Below, in pieces: positions 37,858-47,200 of a stretch of DNA of 64,000 bases (position 1 is the first letter of the stretch; every line of letters starts with the position of its first letter). Position numbers and translations under genes: made by a program. Source of the stretch: Streptomyces griseoluteus (GTDB taxonomy: Bacteria > Actinomycetota > Actinomycetes > Streptomycetales > Streptomycetaceae); assembly GCF_004784465.1 (NCBI RefSeq), contig NZ_SRRU01000003.1:124001-188000 (forward strand), read 5' to 3'. The notes under the pieces were generated by a model. The model saw nothing but the letters and a program-made list of their open reading frames with translations. It was not told where the DNA came from and did no database searches.

Positions 37858-38259
37858 GTGCCCGTACCCCTCGGCGACGGTCTGCTCGCGCTGCTGCGCC
37901 GCGCCAGCACCTGCTACATCGCCACCACGATGCCCGACGGCTCGCCGCAGCTCACCCAGACCTGGGTGGACACCGACGGCACGCACGTCCTGATCAACAG
38001 CGTGGAGTCCCACCAGAAGACCCGGAACATCGCGCGGGACCCGCGGGTGGCCGTCGCGCTCTCCGACCCGGCCGACCCGTCGTCGTACACCCAGATCCGC
38101 GGCCGGGTGGTGCGGGTGACCACCGAAGGCGCGGTCGATCACATCGAGGCGCTCGCGCGGAAGTACCTGGGCGGCCCCTACCCGTGGTTCGGCGGTCGGG
38201 ACCAGGTGCGCGTGATCTACGTCATCGAGCCGGAGCGCATCAGCAGCCCGCGCGGCTGA
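37858..38259 (+). CDS. PPOX-class F420/flavin-binding protein
   Basis: A 133-residue split-barrel protein: CYIATTMPDGSPQLTQTWVDTDG, TRNIARDPRVAVALSDPADP and YTQIRGRVVRVTTEGA, the pattern of F420-dependent TIGR03618-like enzymes. It probably uses F420 or a flavin to reduce an unknown small molecule. GTG with GGAGA seven bases upstream. Confidence 0.87.
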   Translation: MPVPLGDGLLALLRRASTCYIATTMPDGSPQLTQTWVDTDGTHVLINSVESHQKTRNIARDPRVAVALSDPADPSSYTQIRGRVVRVTTEGAVDHIEALARKYLGGPYPWFGGRDQVRVIYVIEPERISSPRG

Positions 38260-38263
38260 AGTC

Positions 38264-38461
38264 CTAGGCGGCCTCGGACTCGGCTTCGCCCCGGCCGGCC
38301 GGGGCCGCCGTCTGCCGCCGGCCGCCCTGGATCAGGCGCAGATGGCGGCCCCGGGCGTGGCGGGGCGGCTTGGGGCCGCGCGCCAGCCAGTCCTCGGTAC
38401 GGTCCATCCCGTACAGCAGCACGGCCACGACCGGCAGCAGCAGAATTGCGACGATGGCCAC
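38264..38461 (-). CDS. Small single-span membrane protein
   Basis: A 65-residue product with an N-terminal hydrophobic span (AIVAILLLPVVAVLLYGM) and a basic cytoplasmic tail (RGPKPPRHARGRHLRLIQGGRR). GTG start with GGGGAGGAG eight bases upstream. Such small proteins are common in Streptomyces and have no assigned role. It converges with the PPOX gene, four bases apart. Confidence 0.7.
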   Translation of the reverse strand: MAIVAILLLPVVAVLLYGMDRTEDWLARGPKPPRHARGRHLRLIQGGRRQTAAPAGRGEAESEAA

Positions 38462-38627
38462 GGTGGGGGCTCCTCCCCGGCAGACAGCTCTGTACGGATG
38501 CCCGCCGCGCCTCCGGCCAGCGGGTGACCCCTGTGAAGGTGCGGTGCCTGTCCGGCACCCCGCCGCGCGAGCGCACGCCGAGCGGTTTCTCCGCACGCCG
38601 CCCCACGCGCATCCCTAGGGTGGAGCG

Positions 38628-39200
38628 ATGGCGAACTCAGTCTCTTCCCTGATCGACAGCGCCGTCCGGGCCACCGCCCCGGTAGTGGACGGCATCACCG
38701 ACGAACAGCTCGGCGCTCCCACGCCCTGTTCCGAGTACGACGTACGCGCCCTGCTCAACCATCTCTTCCACGTGGTCACCAACTTCCAGAAGCTGGCCGC
38801 CGGGGAGCGCGCGGACCTGGCCTCGGTCGGCGAGTATCTCGACGAGGGTGACTGGCGGAGCCGGTTCCGCGAGGAGGGGGATCGGCTCGCGGAGGCGTGG
38901 AGGGCGCCCGGTTCGGCGGAGGGCATCTCCCCCGGCATGGGCCTGCCGCAGCGCACGCTGGCGTACATGGTGCTGGGCGACCTGCTGGTGCACGGCTGGG
39001 ACCTGGCGCGGGCCACCGGTCAGGAGTACACCCCGGACGCTACGACCGTCGAGGAGGTGGCCCCGGAGCTGGAGAAGATCGCCCCGATGGGCCGCAACGC
39101 GGGGGTGTACGCCGAGGCGGTGCCGGTTCCGGCCGGGGCGACGCCGTTCGAGCGGCTGCTCGGGGACACGGGGCGGGACGTGAGCTGGTCGCCCAGCTGA
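38628..39200 (+). CDS. TIGR03086 family DinB/MDMPI-fold protein
   Basis: A 190-residue member of the mycothiol-dependent maleylpyruvate isomerase N-terminal (DinB-like) family: PTPCSEYDVRALLNHLFHVV supplies the first metal-binding His, and DLLVHGWDLARATGQ the HxxD pair. These are metal-dependent, probably mycothiol-using enzymes; the substrate is unknown. Stands alone on the + strand. Confidence 0.88.
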   Translation: MANSVSSLIDSAVRATAPVVDGITDEQLGAPTPCSEYDVRALLNHLFHVVTNFQKLAAGERADLASVGEYLDEGDWRSRFREEGDRLAEAWRAPGSAEGISPGMGLPQRTLAYMVLGDLLVHGWDLARATGQEYTPDATTVEEVAPELEKIAPMGRNAGVYAEAVPVPAGATPFERLLGDTGRDVSWSPS

Positions 39201-39275
39201 GCCACGCCGTGTAACGGGCCGTTCACGCCGGGCGGGGCCTCGGGGAAACAAGCGCTTCGTAGCCTGGCCCGCCGG

Positions 39276-39305
39276 CCTCCGTCCGGCAGCGCTGCCGGAC
39301 GGAGG
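39276..39305. repeat. 30-bp perfect palindrome before the permease gene
   Basis: CCTCCGTCCGGCAGC is followed immediately by its exact reverse complement. It lies 75 bases after the previous stop and 34 bases before the permease ATG. It may end the upstream transcript, or form a hairpin in the permease leader. Confidence 0.6.
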
Positions 39306-39339
39306 TCTCCCCCGGTACCCGTACGGAGAGAGGCGTGGC

Positions 39340-41010
39340 ATGAGCGCGACAGAGTCACGACCCACGGCCGAGGCGGCCGAAGGCCCGGCGACAGCGGCCA
39401 CGAGCCAGGCCGCCAAGGAGACGCTGGAGGACTACACCCTCCGCTACGCGCCCCGGAGTTACCGCCGCTGGACCCCGATGGTGGTGGCCACCACGGCGCT
39501 CGGCGGCATCGCGTACATGGCCGACTTCTCGATCGGCGCCGGCATCGGCCTGGCCCACGGCACCGGCAACGCGCTGGTGGCTGTCGCGGTGGCCGCCGTC
39601 GTCATCTTCGTCACCGGCTTCCCGCTCGCGTACTACGGCGCCCGCTACAACATCGACCTGGACCTGATCACGCGCGGTTCGGGCTTCGGCTACTACGGCT
39701 CGGTCCTCACCAGCGTCATCTTCGCCAGCTTCACCTTCATCTTCTTCGCGCTCGAGGGCTCCATCATGGCCCAGGGCCTCCGGCTCGGCCTCGGACTCCC
39801 GCTGTGGCTGGGCTACCTGGTCTCCACGCTGATGGTGATCCCGCTGGTGATCTACGGCATGAAGGCGCTGAGCAAGCTCCAGGTGTGGACGACACCGGTA
39901 TGGCTGGTGCTGATGGTGGGGCCGTTGGTGTACCTGGTGGTCACCGATCCGGGCACGGTCGACCGCTTCCTCTCCTACGCGGGCACCGACGGCGACGGTG
40001 GGGTGAACACCGCATCCGTACTGCTCGGCGCGGGCGTCTGCCTCTCCCTCATCGCGCAGATCGGCGAGCAGATCGACTACCTGCGCTTCATGCCGCCCAG
40101 GACCGAGGCGAACAAGCGCCGTTGGTGGACGGCCGTGGTGATGGCCGGCCCCGGCTGGGTGGTGCTCGGCGCGCTGAAGCAGGCGATCGGTGTCTTCCTC
40201 GCCGTCTACATCCTGGCCTCGGCCGGCCCGTCGGTCGCGCCCGAGCCGATCCAGCAGTTCAAGGGCGCCTTCGACGCCATGCTGCCGTCCTGGCTGGTGG
40301 TGCCGCTGGCCGTGGTGCTGGTGGTGATCAGCCAGATCAAGATCAACGTGACGAACGCCTACTCGGGCTCGCTCGCCTGGACCAACTCCTTCACCCGGCT
40401 CACCGGCCGCTATCCCGGCCGCATGACCTTCGTGCTGGTCAACCTGGGCTTCGCGCTGGCCCTGATGGAAGCCGACATGTTCAGCTTCCTCAACGGCATC
40501 CTGGGCTTCTACTCCAACTGCGCCATCGCGTGGGTCGTCACCGTGGCCACCGACATCGGCGTCAACAAGTACCTGCTGAAACTCTCCCCGCACGCGCCGG
40601 AGTTCCGCCGGGGCATGCTGCACGCGGTCAACCCCGTGGGCGTGGTGTCCTTCCTCGCGGCGTCCGGACTGTCGATCGCGATGTACTTCCACGCCTTCGG
40701 TGACACCCTCCAGCCGTACTCCCCCGTCGCCGCCGCCGTCATCGCCTTCGCCCTCACCCCGCTGATGGCCGTGGCCACCCAGGGCCGCTACTACCTGCGG
40801 CGCCCGGACGACGGCATCCCTGAGCCCCTCCTGGACCCGGACGGCAACCCGAGCGGCACCATCTACGACTGCCACGTCTGCCACCAGGCGTACGAGCGTC
40901 CCGACGTGACAGCGTGCGCCACCCATGGCGCCGTGGTCTGCTCACTGTGCCTGAGCACGGACCGGGTCGGCGGCCATGTGCTGCTCGCCTCAGGCGAGTT
41001 GATCGCGTAG
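39340..41010 (+). CDS. NCS1-family purine/cytosine permease with a Cys-rich tail
   Basis: A 556-residue transporter with about 12 membrane segments of the cytosine/purine permease type (ADFSIGAGIGLAHGTGNALVAV; NITN-like region KINVTNAYSGSLAWTNSF). After the last span the C-terminus carries DCHVCHQAYERPDVTACATHG and VCSLCLSTD, two CxxC pairs and a further Cys that suggest a metal- or redox-sensitive cytoplasmic tail, not usual in bacterial NCS1 carriers. ATG after GAGAGAGGC. The substrate cannot be given. Confidence 0.85.
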   Translation: MSATESRPTAEAAEGPATAATSQAAKETLEDYTLRYAPRSYRRWTPMVVATTALGGIAYMADFSIGAGIGLAHGTGNALVAVAVAAVVIFVTGFPLAYYGARYNIDLDLITRGSGFGYYGSVLTSVIFASFTFIFFALEGSIMAQGLRLGLGLPLWLGYLVSTLMVIPLVIYGMKALSKLQVWTTPVWLVLMVGPLVYLVVTDPGTVDRFLSYAGTDGDGGVNTASVLLGAGVCLSLIAQIGEQIDYLRFMPPRTEANKRRWWTAVVMAGPGWVVLGALKQAIGVFLAVYILASAGPSVAPEPIQQFKGAFDAMLPSWLVVPLAVVLVVISQIKINVTNAYSGSLAWTNSFTRLTGRYPGRMTFVLVNLGFALALMEADMFSFLNGILGFYSNCAIAWVVTVATDIGVNKYLLKLSPHAPEFRRGMLHAVNPVGVVSFLAASGLSIAMYFHAFGDTLQPYSPVAAAVIAFALTPLMAVATQGRYYLRRPDDGIPEPLLDPDGNPSGTIYDCHVCHQAYERPDVTACATHGAVVCSLCLSTDRVGGHVLLASGELIA

Positions 41011-41372
41011 CAGCACCTCCAGTGCGATGGGGGCGCGGCCGATCACAGTGGTGAGAGTGGGGTCCTGCGCGGCGAACTCGCCGGCGCGGGCGGCGGTGAA
41101 GACACCCATCAGGCCCTCCACCCGGTCGGAGAGGAGCCCGGCCTCGGCCAGGTGCCGGCGGAACGTGTCGTCCGGCACCGTGGTGTGCGGGTGAAGGGGC
41201 GGCCGGCGATGCCGGCGGCGAGGGTGGCGACATCTTCGAAGGCGTTCCTGGCCACCAAGCACGGGGCTCCCACGCCGGAGGACCCGATCGAGGGCCTGCG
41301 CGCGGGGTGGGACCTGGCGGTGGAGTTCGCCGTGGACAGCCCTCCGTCTGTCCTGACGCTCAGAACGTCCAC
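40990..41372 (-). pseudogene. Remnant of an NmrA/SDR-type NAD(P)-binding protein
   Basis: The C-terminal part of an atypical SDR is readable as PDDTFRRHLAEAGLLSDRVE and GEFAAQDPTLTTVIGRAP in the frame ending at 40990. A further piece (ARNAFEDVATLAAGIAGRPFT) is in another frame upstream, so at least one frameshift and a large 5' deletion have occurred. No Rossmann motif remains. Its end overlaps the permease gene by 21 bases. Confidence 0.6.
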
Positions 41373-41893
41373 CGCGTGTGGGTGAAGAGGCCGCCCTCCC
41401 GGCCGAACCCGTACGCAGTGTCGGGTTCCACGGCGAACACCACGGCTCGCCCGGTGCGGAACGCGTCCCCGATGCCGTGGAAGGTGCCTTCGGGCGAGGT
41501 GATGTGCGCTCCGTACTTCGCCTCGTACGCGGCGATCACCTCCTCCACCCTCGCCGGGTCGGTGACCTGCTCCGCCGTCCCCTCGACGATCAGGTCGAGG
41601 CCCTCGGTGAGGGAGTTCCGGCCGGTGGTCAGCGCGCAGTGCGCGTTCCGCGCGAGGTTCTTCGCCTTCTGCTCCTCCGGCCCGGTGGAGAAGTACAGCA
41701 CCCCGTCGTGCCAGGCGGCGATGACGGGGGTGATGTGCGGCCGGCCGTCGGGGCGGACGGTGGAGACCCAGAAGATCTGGGCGTCCTCAAGGTGGCGTTG
41801 GGCCTCCGGCCAGGGGGTGGGGGTGGCGTTCTCCGCGCCGGGGCGGGGGTGGATGGCGGAGCTGTAGCGGGGGTCGAGTTCGGTGGTGGGCAT
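41360..41893 (-). CDS. Pyridoxamine-phosphate-oxidase-family protein
   Basis: A 177-residue split-barrel protein: [70 protein letters not shown]. Family members bind FMN or F420. ATG with GGAAGGAGA upstream. Intact, but flanked on both sides by decayed genes. Confidence 0.87.
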   Translation of the reverse strand: MPTTELDPRYSSAIHPRPGAENATPTPWPEAQRHLEDAQIFWVSTVRPDGRPHITPVIAAWHDGVLYFSTGPEEQKAKNLARNAHCALTTGRNSLTEGLDLIVEGTAEQVTDPARVEEVIAAYEAKYGAHITSPEGTFHGIGDAFRTGRAVVFAVEPDTAYGFGREGGLFTHTRWTF

Positions 41894-42050
41894 GGGGTCT
41901 CCTTCCGTCTGCCAGGGGTAACGAGCCCAGCCGTCTGCGGTGGCGTGTCCCGACGAACGTGCGCTCGGTCCGGCTGCGGGGCCCGCAGGCCGAGCCACTG
42001 ATCGGGTCGCTCGGCCCTGATCGGTTCGGGCGGCCAGGCAACGGGGGCGA

Positions 42051-43103
42051 GAAGGTGGCGCCGTGCGCGGCGTAGCCCTCGTGCTCGATGCCGATGGAGT
42101 GCAGGTTCGTCGAGTAGTTGCCCGCGTGGTACGCGACGTCCTTGGTCGGCACCATCTGGGTCACCGCGCCGTCCGAGGACCGCATCACGTAGTGCGCGGA
42201 ACTGCCGCCCGGGTTCTGGAACGTGGTGATGGCGGACTGGTACGACGACTCGGTGTCGTGGATGACGATCGTGTCGATCCGGACGCCGTTGGCGGGCCGG
42301 CTGGAGACCTGACCGTTGGACGCCGCCGCCGGTACGAAAGTGCAGGTGACGTCGGACGGGCACTCGGTGGCGGTGGCCGTCGCGGCACCGGCCAACTGTT
42401 CCCTGACGGGACGGACGTTGCCGTCGGCGGCCATCGATACGCGCTGCCCGTCGGAGGTGGTGCGGGCGGCGCCGGTGCGGAGGGTGGTGAAGACCCGGTC
42501 GGCGAACGCCGTGGCGGTGTGCTGCCGGCCGGAGCCGCCGTAGCGGGCCACCGCGCCGTACCACTGGCCGGGGTCCGCCGAGAGGGTGCCGCGCACGGAC
42601 TTCTGGTAGGAGGCGAGCAGCGCGGCGCCGCCCGCGATGTTGGCGGCGGGGTCCTCGCGCAGCTCCGCCGGGGACAGCCCGGTGAGCTTGGCGGCGGTGC
42701 GCAGGGTGTGCAGGGCGGGGTCCTTCGCCAGGTCGGCGAGGTCGGGCCGGCCGACCGTTCCGGCCGGACCGGAGGCCAGCATCGCGGGGGTGACGTCGGT
42801 GAGGTGCATCGGGCCGTAGCCGCCGCTGGTGCTCACCTGGCCGGCGTGATCGTCCCACGCCGACTCCTGGTAGGAGACGGCGAGCAACACCTGGGCGGGT
42901 ACGTGGTACTTGGCGGCCGCGGCCGCGAAGGCGTGCTGGCGCGCCCCGGGCCCCGAAGGGGCGGGGGTCGCGGCCTGCGCGGTGGCGGGCACCAGGCCGG
43001 TCAGGGCTCCCGCCGTCAGCGCGCCCGCGGCGGCCAGAGCGAGCAGCCGATGCCGTGCGGCAGGCTTTCGGGCGGCGTGCTCCACGGGTCTTTCGCTCTT
43101 CAT
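42051..43103 (-). pseudogene. Truncated N-acetylmuramoyl-L-alanine amidase
   Basis: A secreted cell-wall amidase whose end is lost. Signal peptide near residues 15-50 ([25 protein letters not shown]), a lysozyme-like/peptidoglycan-binding region ([17 protein letters not shown]), then an Amidase_2 start: [48 protein letters not shown]. Homology stops at about 42051; the frame runs on to 41787 through unrelated sequence antisense to the PPOX gene. The distal zinc-binding residues of the amidase domain are missing, so the enzyme is presumably inactive. Confidence 0.75.
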
Positions 43104-43322
43104 TTGTCTCCGCGCTCCATGGCAACCAGGAAAGGGTAAAAAGGCATTCGTCATCGCATTGCCGCCCTTCATTTCGAGCGTCAATTCACTTGCAGATCAA
43201 CGGCGTTCGAACCGTATGGCCACTGAACTCAGCTGCGCAACCAGCCCCGCGGCGGCATCACGGCCTCACCCGATCACCAGGCGCTCGCGGCACGGACCGG
43301 CCGGTCAGGCTAGGTTTTGCCC

Positions 43323-45938
43323 ATGGCTCCACCCCCACGACAGACATCCGCGCCGGCGCCCGCCACTCCCCCGGACCCCGGTCAGGACGGGCTGATCAGG
43401 GTTCGTGGTGCCGACGAACACAATCTGCGGCATGTCGACGTGGACGTACCCCGCGACCAGGTCGTGGCCTTCACCGGAGTGTCGGGGTCCGGCAAATCGT
43501 CGCTCGCATTCGCCACCATCTACGCCGAGGCCCAGCAGCGCTACCTGGAATCCGTGGCGCCGTACGCCAGACGGCTGATCGACCAGGGCGCGGCCCCCAG
43601 GGTCGGCTCGATCACCGGTCTGCCGCCCGCCGTGGCGCTGCGCCAGCAGCACAGCGGGGGCAGCACCCGCTCGACGGTGGGCACCGTCAGCCGGGTCTCC
43701 AACGTGCTGCGCATGCTGTACTCCCGCGCCGGCACCTACCCAGCCGGACGGACCCCGGAGGACCTCGCCGGAACGTTTCCGCGCGACGCGGCGCCGCTGG
43801 ACTCGGACAGCTTCTCGCCGAACACCGCCGTGGGCGCCTGCCCCACCTGCTCCGGCCTCGGGCGGCTGCACAGCGTCGACGAGAGCAAGCTCGTGGGCGA
43901 CGACTCCCTGAGCATCCGGGAGGGCGCGATCGCGGCCTGGCCGGGTGCCTGGCAGGGCAAGAACTACCGGGACATCCTCGCCGAGCTGGGCATCGACATC
44001 GACGTACCCTTCCGCGAGCTGCCGGCCGCCCGGCGCGAGTGGCTGCTGACCACGGACGAGCAGCCGACCGTCACCGTGCACCCGGTCCGTGACGCGCACC
44101 GGGTGCAGCGCTCGTACCAGGGCACATACATGAGCCCCCGCAAGTGGGTGATGCACACGTTCGCCACCTCCAAGGCGGCGCATCTGCGCGCGAAGGCCGC
44201 CTCGTTCATGTCCGAGGAGGTCTGCCCGACCTGCCACGGCAAGCGGCTGAACCCGGAGGCGCTGGCGGTGACCATCGCCGGGCAGGACATCTCGGTGGCC
44301 ACCTCGATGCCGCTCAGCCAGCTCACGGCCTTCCTGGAGTCGGCCCGCGACCACCCCGACACCCTGGCCCTGCCGGCCGAGCGCAGGCAGGCCGCGCACG
44401 CCCTGATCGGCGGCCTCCAGGACCAGCTCGGCACGCTGACCGACCTGGGCCTCGGTTACCTCGCCACCGGGCGCGCGACCTCCACCCTCTCCAGCGGTGA
44501 GCTGCAACGGCTGCACATGGCCACCCAGCTCCGCAGCGGCCTGTTCGGCGTGCTGTACGTGCTGGACGAGCCCTCGGCCGGGCTGCACGCCGCCGACACG
44601 GAACTGCTGCTCACCGCGCTGCGACGGCTCAGGGGCGCCGGGAACAGCGTCTTCGTGGTGGAACACAACGCGCAGGTGCTCGCCTCGGCCGACTGGATCG
44701 TCGACATGGGTCCGGGCGCCGGCCGGCACGGCGGCCAGGTCCTCTACAACGGGCCGGCCCAAGGGCTGAGCGAGTCGCCGGAGTCGGTGACCGCCCGGTA
44801 CCTCCCGCTGGACGCGCCCCCTGTGCCGGGGCCCGAGGAGCCGCGCCAACCGGCGGGATGGCTGCGCCTGGACGGGGTCACGGGTCACAACCTCCGTGAC
44901 CTGGACGCGAGTTTCCCCCTCGGCACACTCACGGCGGTCACCGGCGTCTCCGGGTCCGGCAAGTCGACCCTGGTCCGGCGGGCCCTCGCGGAGACGGTCC
45001 GAGATCATCTGCACGCCGACGAGACCGCCGAGGACATCGCCCGCAACCCCGCCACGGTGGAGACCGCCGACGAGGAGGAGGCGGGGGTGCCGGTCCGGGA
45101 CCTGACGGAGGACCGGGTGACGGTGCGCTCCAGTACGGGACTTGAGCACATCAACCGCCTCGTGGTCGTGGACCAGAAGCCCATCGGACGTACCCCGCGC
45201 TCCAACCTCGCCACCTACACCGGCCTCTTCGACAGCGTCCGCAAGCTGTTCGCCGCCCAGCCGACCGCTCGTGAACTCGGTTACACGGCAAGCCGGTTCT
45301 CGTTCAACGTGGCCCAGGGCCGATGCCCGCACTGCCTGGGCGACGGAGTCGTCAGCATCGAACTCCTCTTCCTGCCCACGGAGACCTCCCCCTGCCCGGT
45401 CTGCCAGGGCGCCCGCTACAACCCCGGCACGCTGATGGTGCGCTACCGCGACAGGACCATCGCCGACGTGCTGGCGATGAGCGTGGAGGAGGCGCACGAA
45501 TTCCTCGCCGACGTGCAGCCCGCCGCCCGCATCCTCAAGCTGCTCTCCGACATCGGGCTGGGCTATCTGACACTGGGCCAGAGCGCCACGACCCTCTCCG
45601 GCGGTGAGGCCCAGCGCATCAAGCTGGTGAGCGAGCTGCACCGGGCGCCGCGCGGCCACAGCCTCTACCTGCTGGACGAGCCGACCACGGGACTGCACCC
45701 GGCGGACGTGGACCTGCTGATCGGGCAGTTGCAGCGCCTGGTGGACGCCGGGAACACGGTCGTCGTGGTGGAGCACGACCTGCGCACGGTCGCCGCCGCG
45801 GACTGGGTCGTGGACCTCGGTCCGGGGGCGGGGGACGACGGCGGCCGCATCGTCGCCGAGGGCCGGCCGGAGGACGTGGCCCGAGCGGGCGGCACGCCCA
45901 CCGCGGACCACCTGGCGCGCCGCCTGTCAGCCCGCTGA
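43323..45938 (+). CDS. UvrA-like ABC ATPase
   Basis: An 871-residue UvrA paralogue. Two Walker A motifs (FTGVSGSGKSSLAF; VTGVSGSGKSTLVR), two signature motifs (TLSSGELQRL; TLSGGEAQRI), two Walker B regions (VLYVLDEPSAGLHA; LYLLDEPTTGLHP) and zinc-finger pairs (CPTCSG, CPTCHG, CPHCLG, CPVCQG) are in UvrA order. It is shorter than housekeeping UvrA (about 950-1000 residues), as in UvrA2/DrrC-type proteins that protect producers from DNA-binding drugs. It stands apart from the metabolite cluster. Confidence 0.9.
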   Translation: MAPPPRQTSAPAPATPPDPGQDGLIRVRGADEHNLRHVDVDVPRDQVVAFTGVSGSGKSSLAFATIYAEAQQRYLESVAPYARRLIDQGAAPRVGSITGLPPAVALRQQHSGGSTRSTVGTVSRVSNVLRMLYSRAGTYPAGRTPEDLAGTFPRDAAPLDSDSFSPNTAVGACPTCSGLGRLHSVDESKLVGDDSLSIREGAIAAWPGAWQGKNYRDILAELGIDIDVPFRELPAARREWLLTTDEQPTVTVHPVRDAHRVQRSYQGTYMSPRKWVMHTFATSKAAHLRAKAASFMSEEVCPTCHGKRLNPEALAVTIAGQDISVATSMPLSQLTAFLESARDHPDTLALPAERRQAAHALIGGLQDQLGTLTDLGLGYLATGRATSTLSSGELQRLHMATQLRSGLFGVLYVLDEPSAGLHAADTELLLTALRRLRGAGNSVFVVEHNAQVLASADWIVDMGPGAGRHGGQVLYNGPAQGLSESPESVTARYLPLDAPPVPGPEEPRQPAGWLRLDGVTGHNLRDLDASFPLGTLTAVTGVSGSGKSTLVRRALAETVRDHLHADETAEDIARNPATVETADEEEAGVPVRDLTEDRVTVRSSTGLEHINRLVVVDQKPIGRTPRSNLATYTGLFDSVRKLFAAQPTARELGYTASRFSFNVAQGRCPHCLGDGVVSIELLFLPTETSPCPVCQGARYNPGTLMVRYRDRTIADVLAMSVEEAHEFLADVQPAARILKLLSDIGLGYLTLGQSATTLSGGEAQRIKLVSELHRAPRGHSLYLLDEPTTGLHPADVDLLIGQLQRLVDAGNTVVVVEHDLRTVAAADWVVDLGPGAGDDGGRIVAEGRPEDVARAGGTPTADHLARRLSAR

Positions 45939-46054
45939 CCCGCGAGGCTACGGTCTGCCCATATTCATCGCCGTCGGAGCCGACCTCGGCAAGCCACTGG
46001 GCGCCCTCCACCGACAGCTTCCAGTTTCACCGGGAAACACCGACGCCCGAAGCG

Positions 46055-46528
46055 TCAGGCAAGCTCAGCCGCGAGCAGGTCCATCAGCAGGCCGTCACGC
46101 CAGCGGCCGGTGCGGTGGTCGAGTTCGTAGGCTCGCATGACTCCCACGGGTCTGAACCCGACCTTGCCGTAGCACCGAATCGCCGCGGTGTTGACGGCGG
46201 CGGGGTCGATGGTCAGCCGGTGATGCCCGCGTTCCGTCACCAGCCACCGGGCCAGTGTGCGCACCGCGTCCGTGCCGAGTCCCTGACCGTGATGCCGCGC
46301 CGTCAGGAAGATGTCGATGCCGGCGTGGCGGTACTCGGGGTCGGTCTCTTCGTGGAACTGGACGGCACCGATGACGGCTTCGTCGAGTACGACGGCGAGC
46401 ATGCCCGCGTAGGTGTCCGGAGGAGGCCACCAGACGGCGACCTCCGGTTCCCGCACGATCCTGTCCAGGACCCCGGTCTCGTCCTCGGCCACCGGCCTCA
46501 GCACAACTCTGTCTCCACGTAGTTCCAT
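46055..46528 (-). CDS. GNAT-family acetyltransferase
   Basis: A 157-residue acetyltransferase of the AAC(6')/RimJ-like type: ELRGDRVVLRPVAEDE, AVIGAVQFHEETDPEYRHAGIDIFLTARHHGQGLGTDAV (acetyl-CoA loop) and RLTIDPAAVNTAAIRCYGKVGFRPVG. Substrates are amines; aminoglycoside acetylation is possible but not shown. Confidence 0.87.
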   Translation of the reverse strand: MELRGDRVVLRPVAEDETGVLDRIVREPEVAVWWPPPDTYAGMLAVVLDEAVIGAVQFHEETDPEYRHAGIDIFLTARHHGQGLGTDAVRTLARWLVTERGHHRLTIDPAAVNTAAIRCYGKVGFRPVGVMRAYELDHRTGRWRDGLLMDLLAAELA

Positions 46529-46918
46529 GAGCCCATTCGAACCGAGCTGACCCGGGCGCCGAGTCGGAACGGAAACATCCGTTGGCGCCGCAAGTCAGTG
46601 CGAAGAGGAGCGGTGAGCAAAGACCCCTGCGCCTGCGGTCTCTCGGCCCCGTGCCGGGCGGGGGGCCGGCCCGGCCGCGTGGCGGGACGGTCCGAGGCAC
46701 CTCCGTTCGACGTCCACCCTGACGCCCCCGTACGGCCACTCACAGGAGGCGCACCGCCTGCCCCCCGGCTCGTACCGGCGGCGACCGCATGACCTACGTC
46801 AAGCAGGAGGTCGGAGCTGGCGGCGCCGTTCGTCCCCACGGTGCCGGGTACGGACACGTATGTGGATCGGCTGCGCTGAAGTCAGCCCGCCGAGTCGGCG
46901 AGCCCCGGGTTGTCCAGG
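46529..46918. other. 390-base gap between the acetyltransferase and the injection-system operon
   Basis: No convincing gene. A 60-codon + frame from a GTG near 46613 has a GAGGAG in front but a low-complexity Pro/Arg/Ala product; other frames are similar. Nothing resembles a transposase or an RNA gene. It probably contains the end of the injection-system transcript, although no classical terminator was recognised. Confidence 0.5.
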
Positions 46919-47200
46919 TCACGGCGGGGGGACGCTGTTGGCACGGCGGGATTCGGCGTCGGCGGGGTGGAGGAGGTCTTCCAGGACCTGGATGGCCCCG
47001 CTGATCCGAAGCAGTGCCTCGCGTGTGCTGCTCTGCTGTTCGACCAGGCGGCGCAGCTGCTCCATACCCGCGTGCTCGTCGCGCTTGAGCTGGTCGAGGC
47101 GCTCCGACAGGGCCTTCCGGGTGTCATCGGCCGGGGGCCGCGGATCGGCGTGGTGCGAGTCCGTGCGCTGTCCGGTCGTGGTCTGCTGGGTCATCGTCAT
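46919..47200 (-). CDS. Small coiled-coil protein at the end of the eCIS operon
   Basis: A 93-residue, charged helical protein (RKALSERLDQLKRDEHAGMEQ, RLVEQQSSTREALLRISGAIQVLEDLL) predicted by eye as a coiled coil. The ATG at 47200 overlaps the stop of the fibre gene by 4 bases, so it is translated with it. It may be a fibre chaperone or structural adaptor; I recognise no family. Confidence 0.7.
   Translation of the reverse strand: MTMTQQTTTGQRTDSHHADPRPPADDTRKALSERLDQLKRDEHAGMEQLRRLVEQQSSTREALLRISGAIQVLEDLLHPADAESRRANSVPPP

Noticed and set aside
39355..40926. 523-codon minus frame opposite the permease gene
   Set aside because: Low-complexity His/Gly/Asp/Arg product; the + frame is a full 12-span transporter.
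41787..42050. C-terminal continuation of the amidase frame
   Set aside because: No resemblance to any amidase; it is antisense to the PPOX gene start and upstream region, so it is taken as read-through after a truncation.
43305..45911. 868-codon minus frame opposite the UvrA-like gene
   Set aside because: Mirror of a strongly conserved ABC ATPase; no domains on this strand.
46598..46792. Short + frame with GAGGAG upstream in the gap before the eCIS operon
   Set aside because: Pro/Ala/Arg-rich, no homology pattern, no partner gene.
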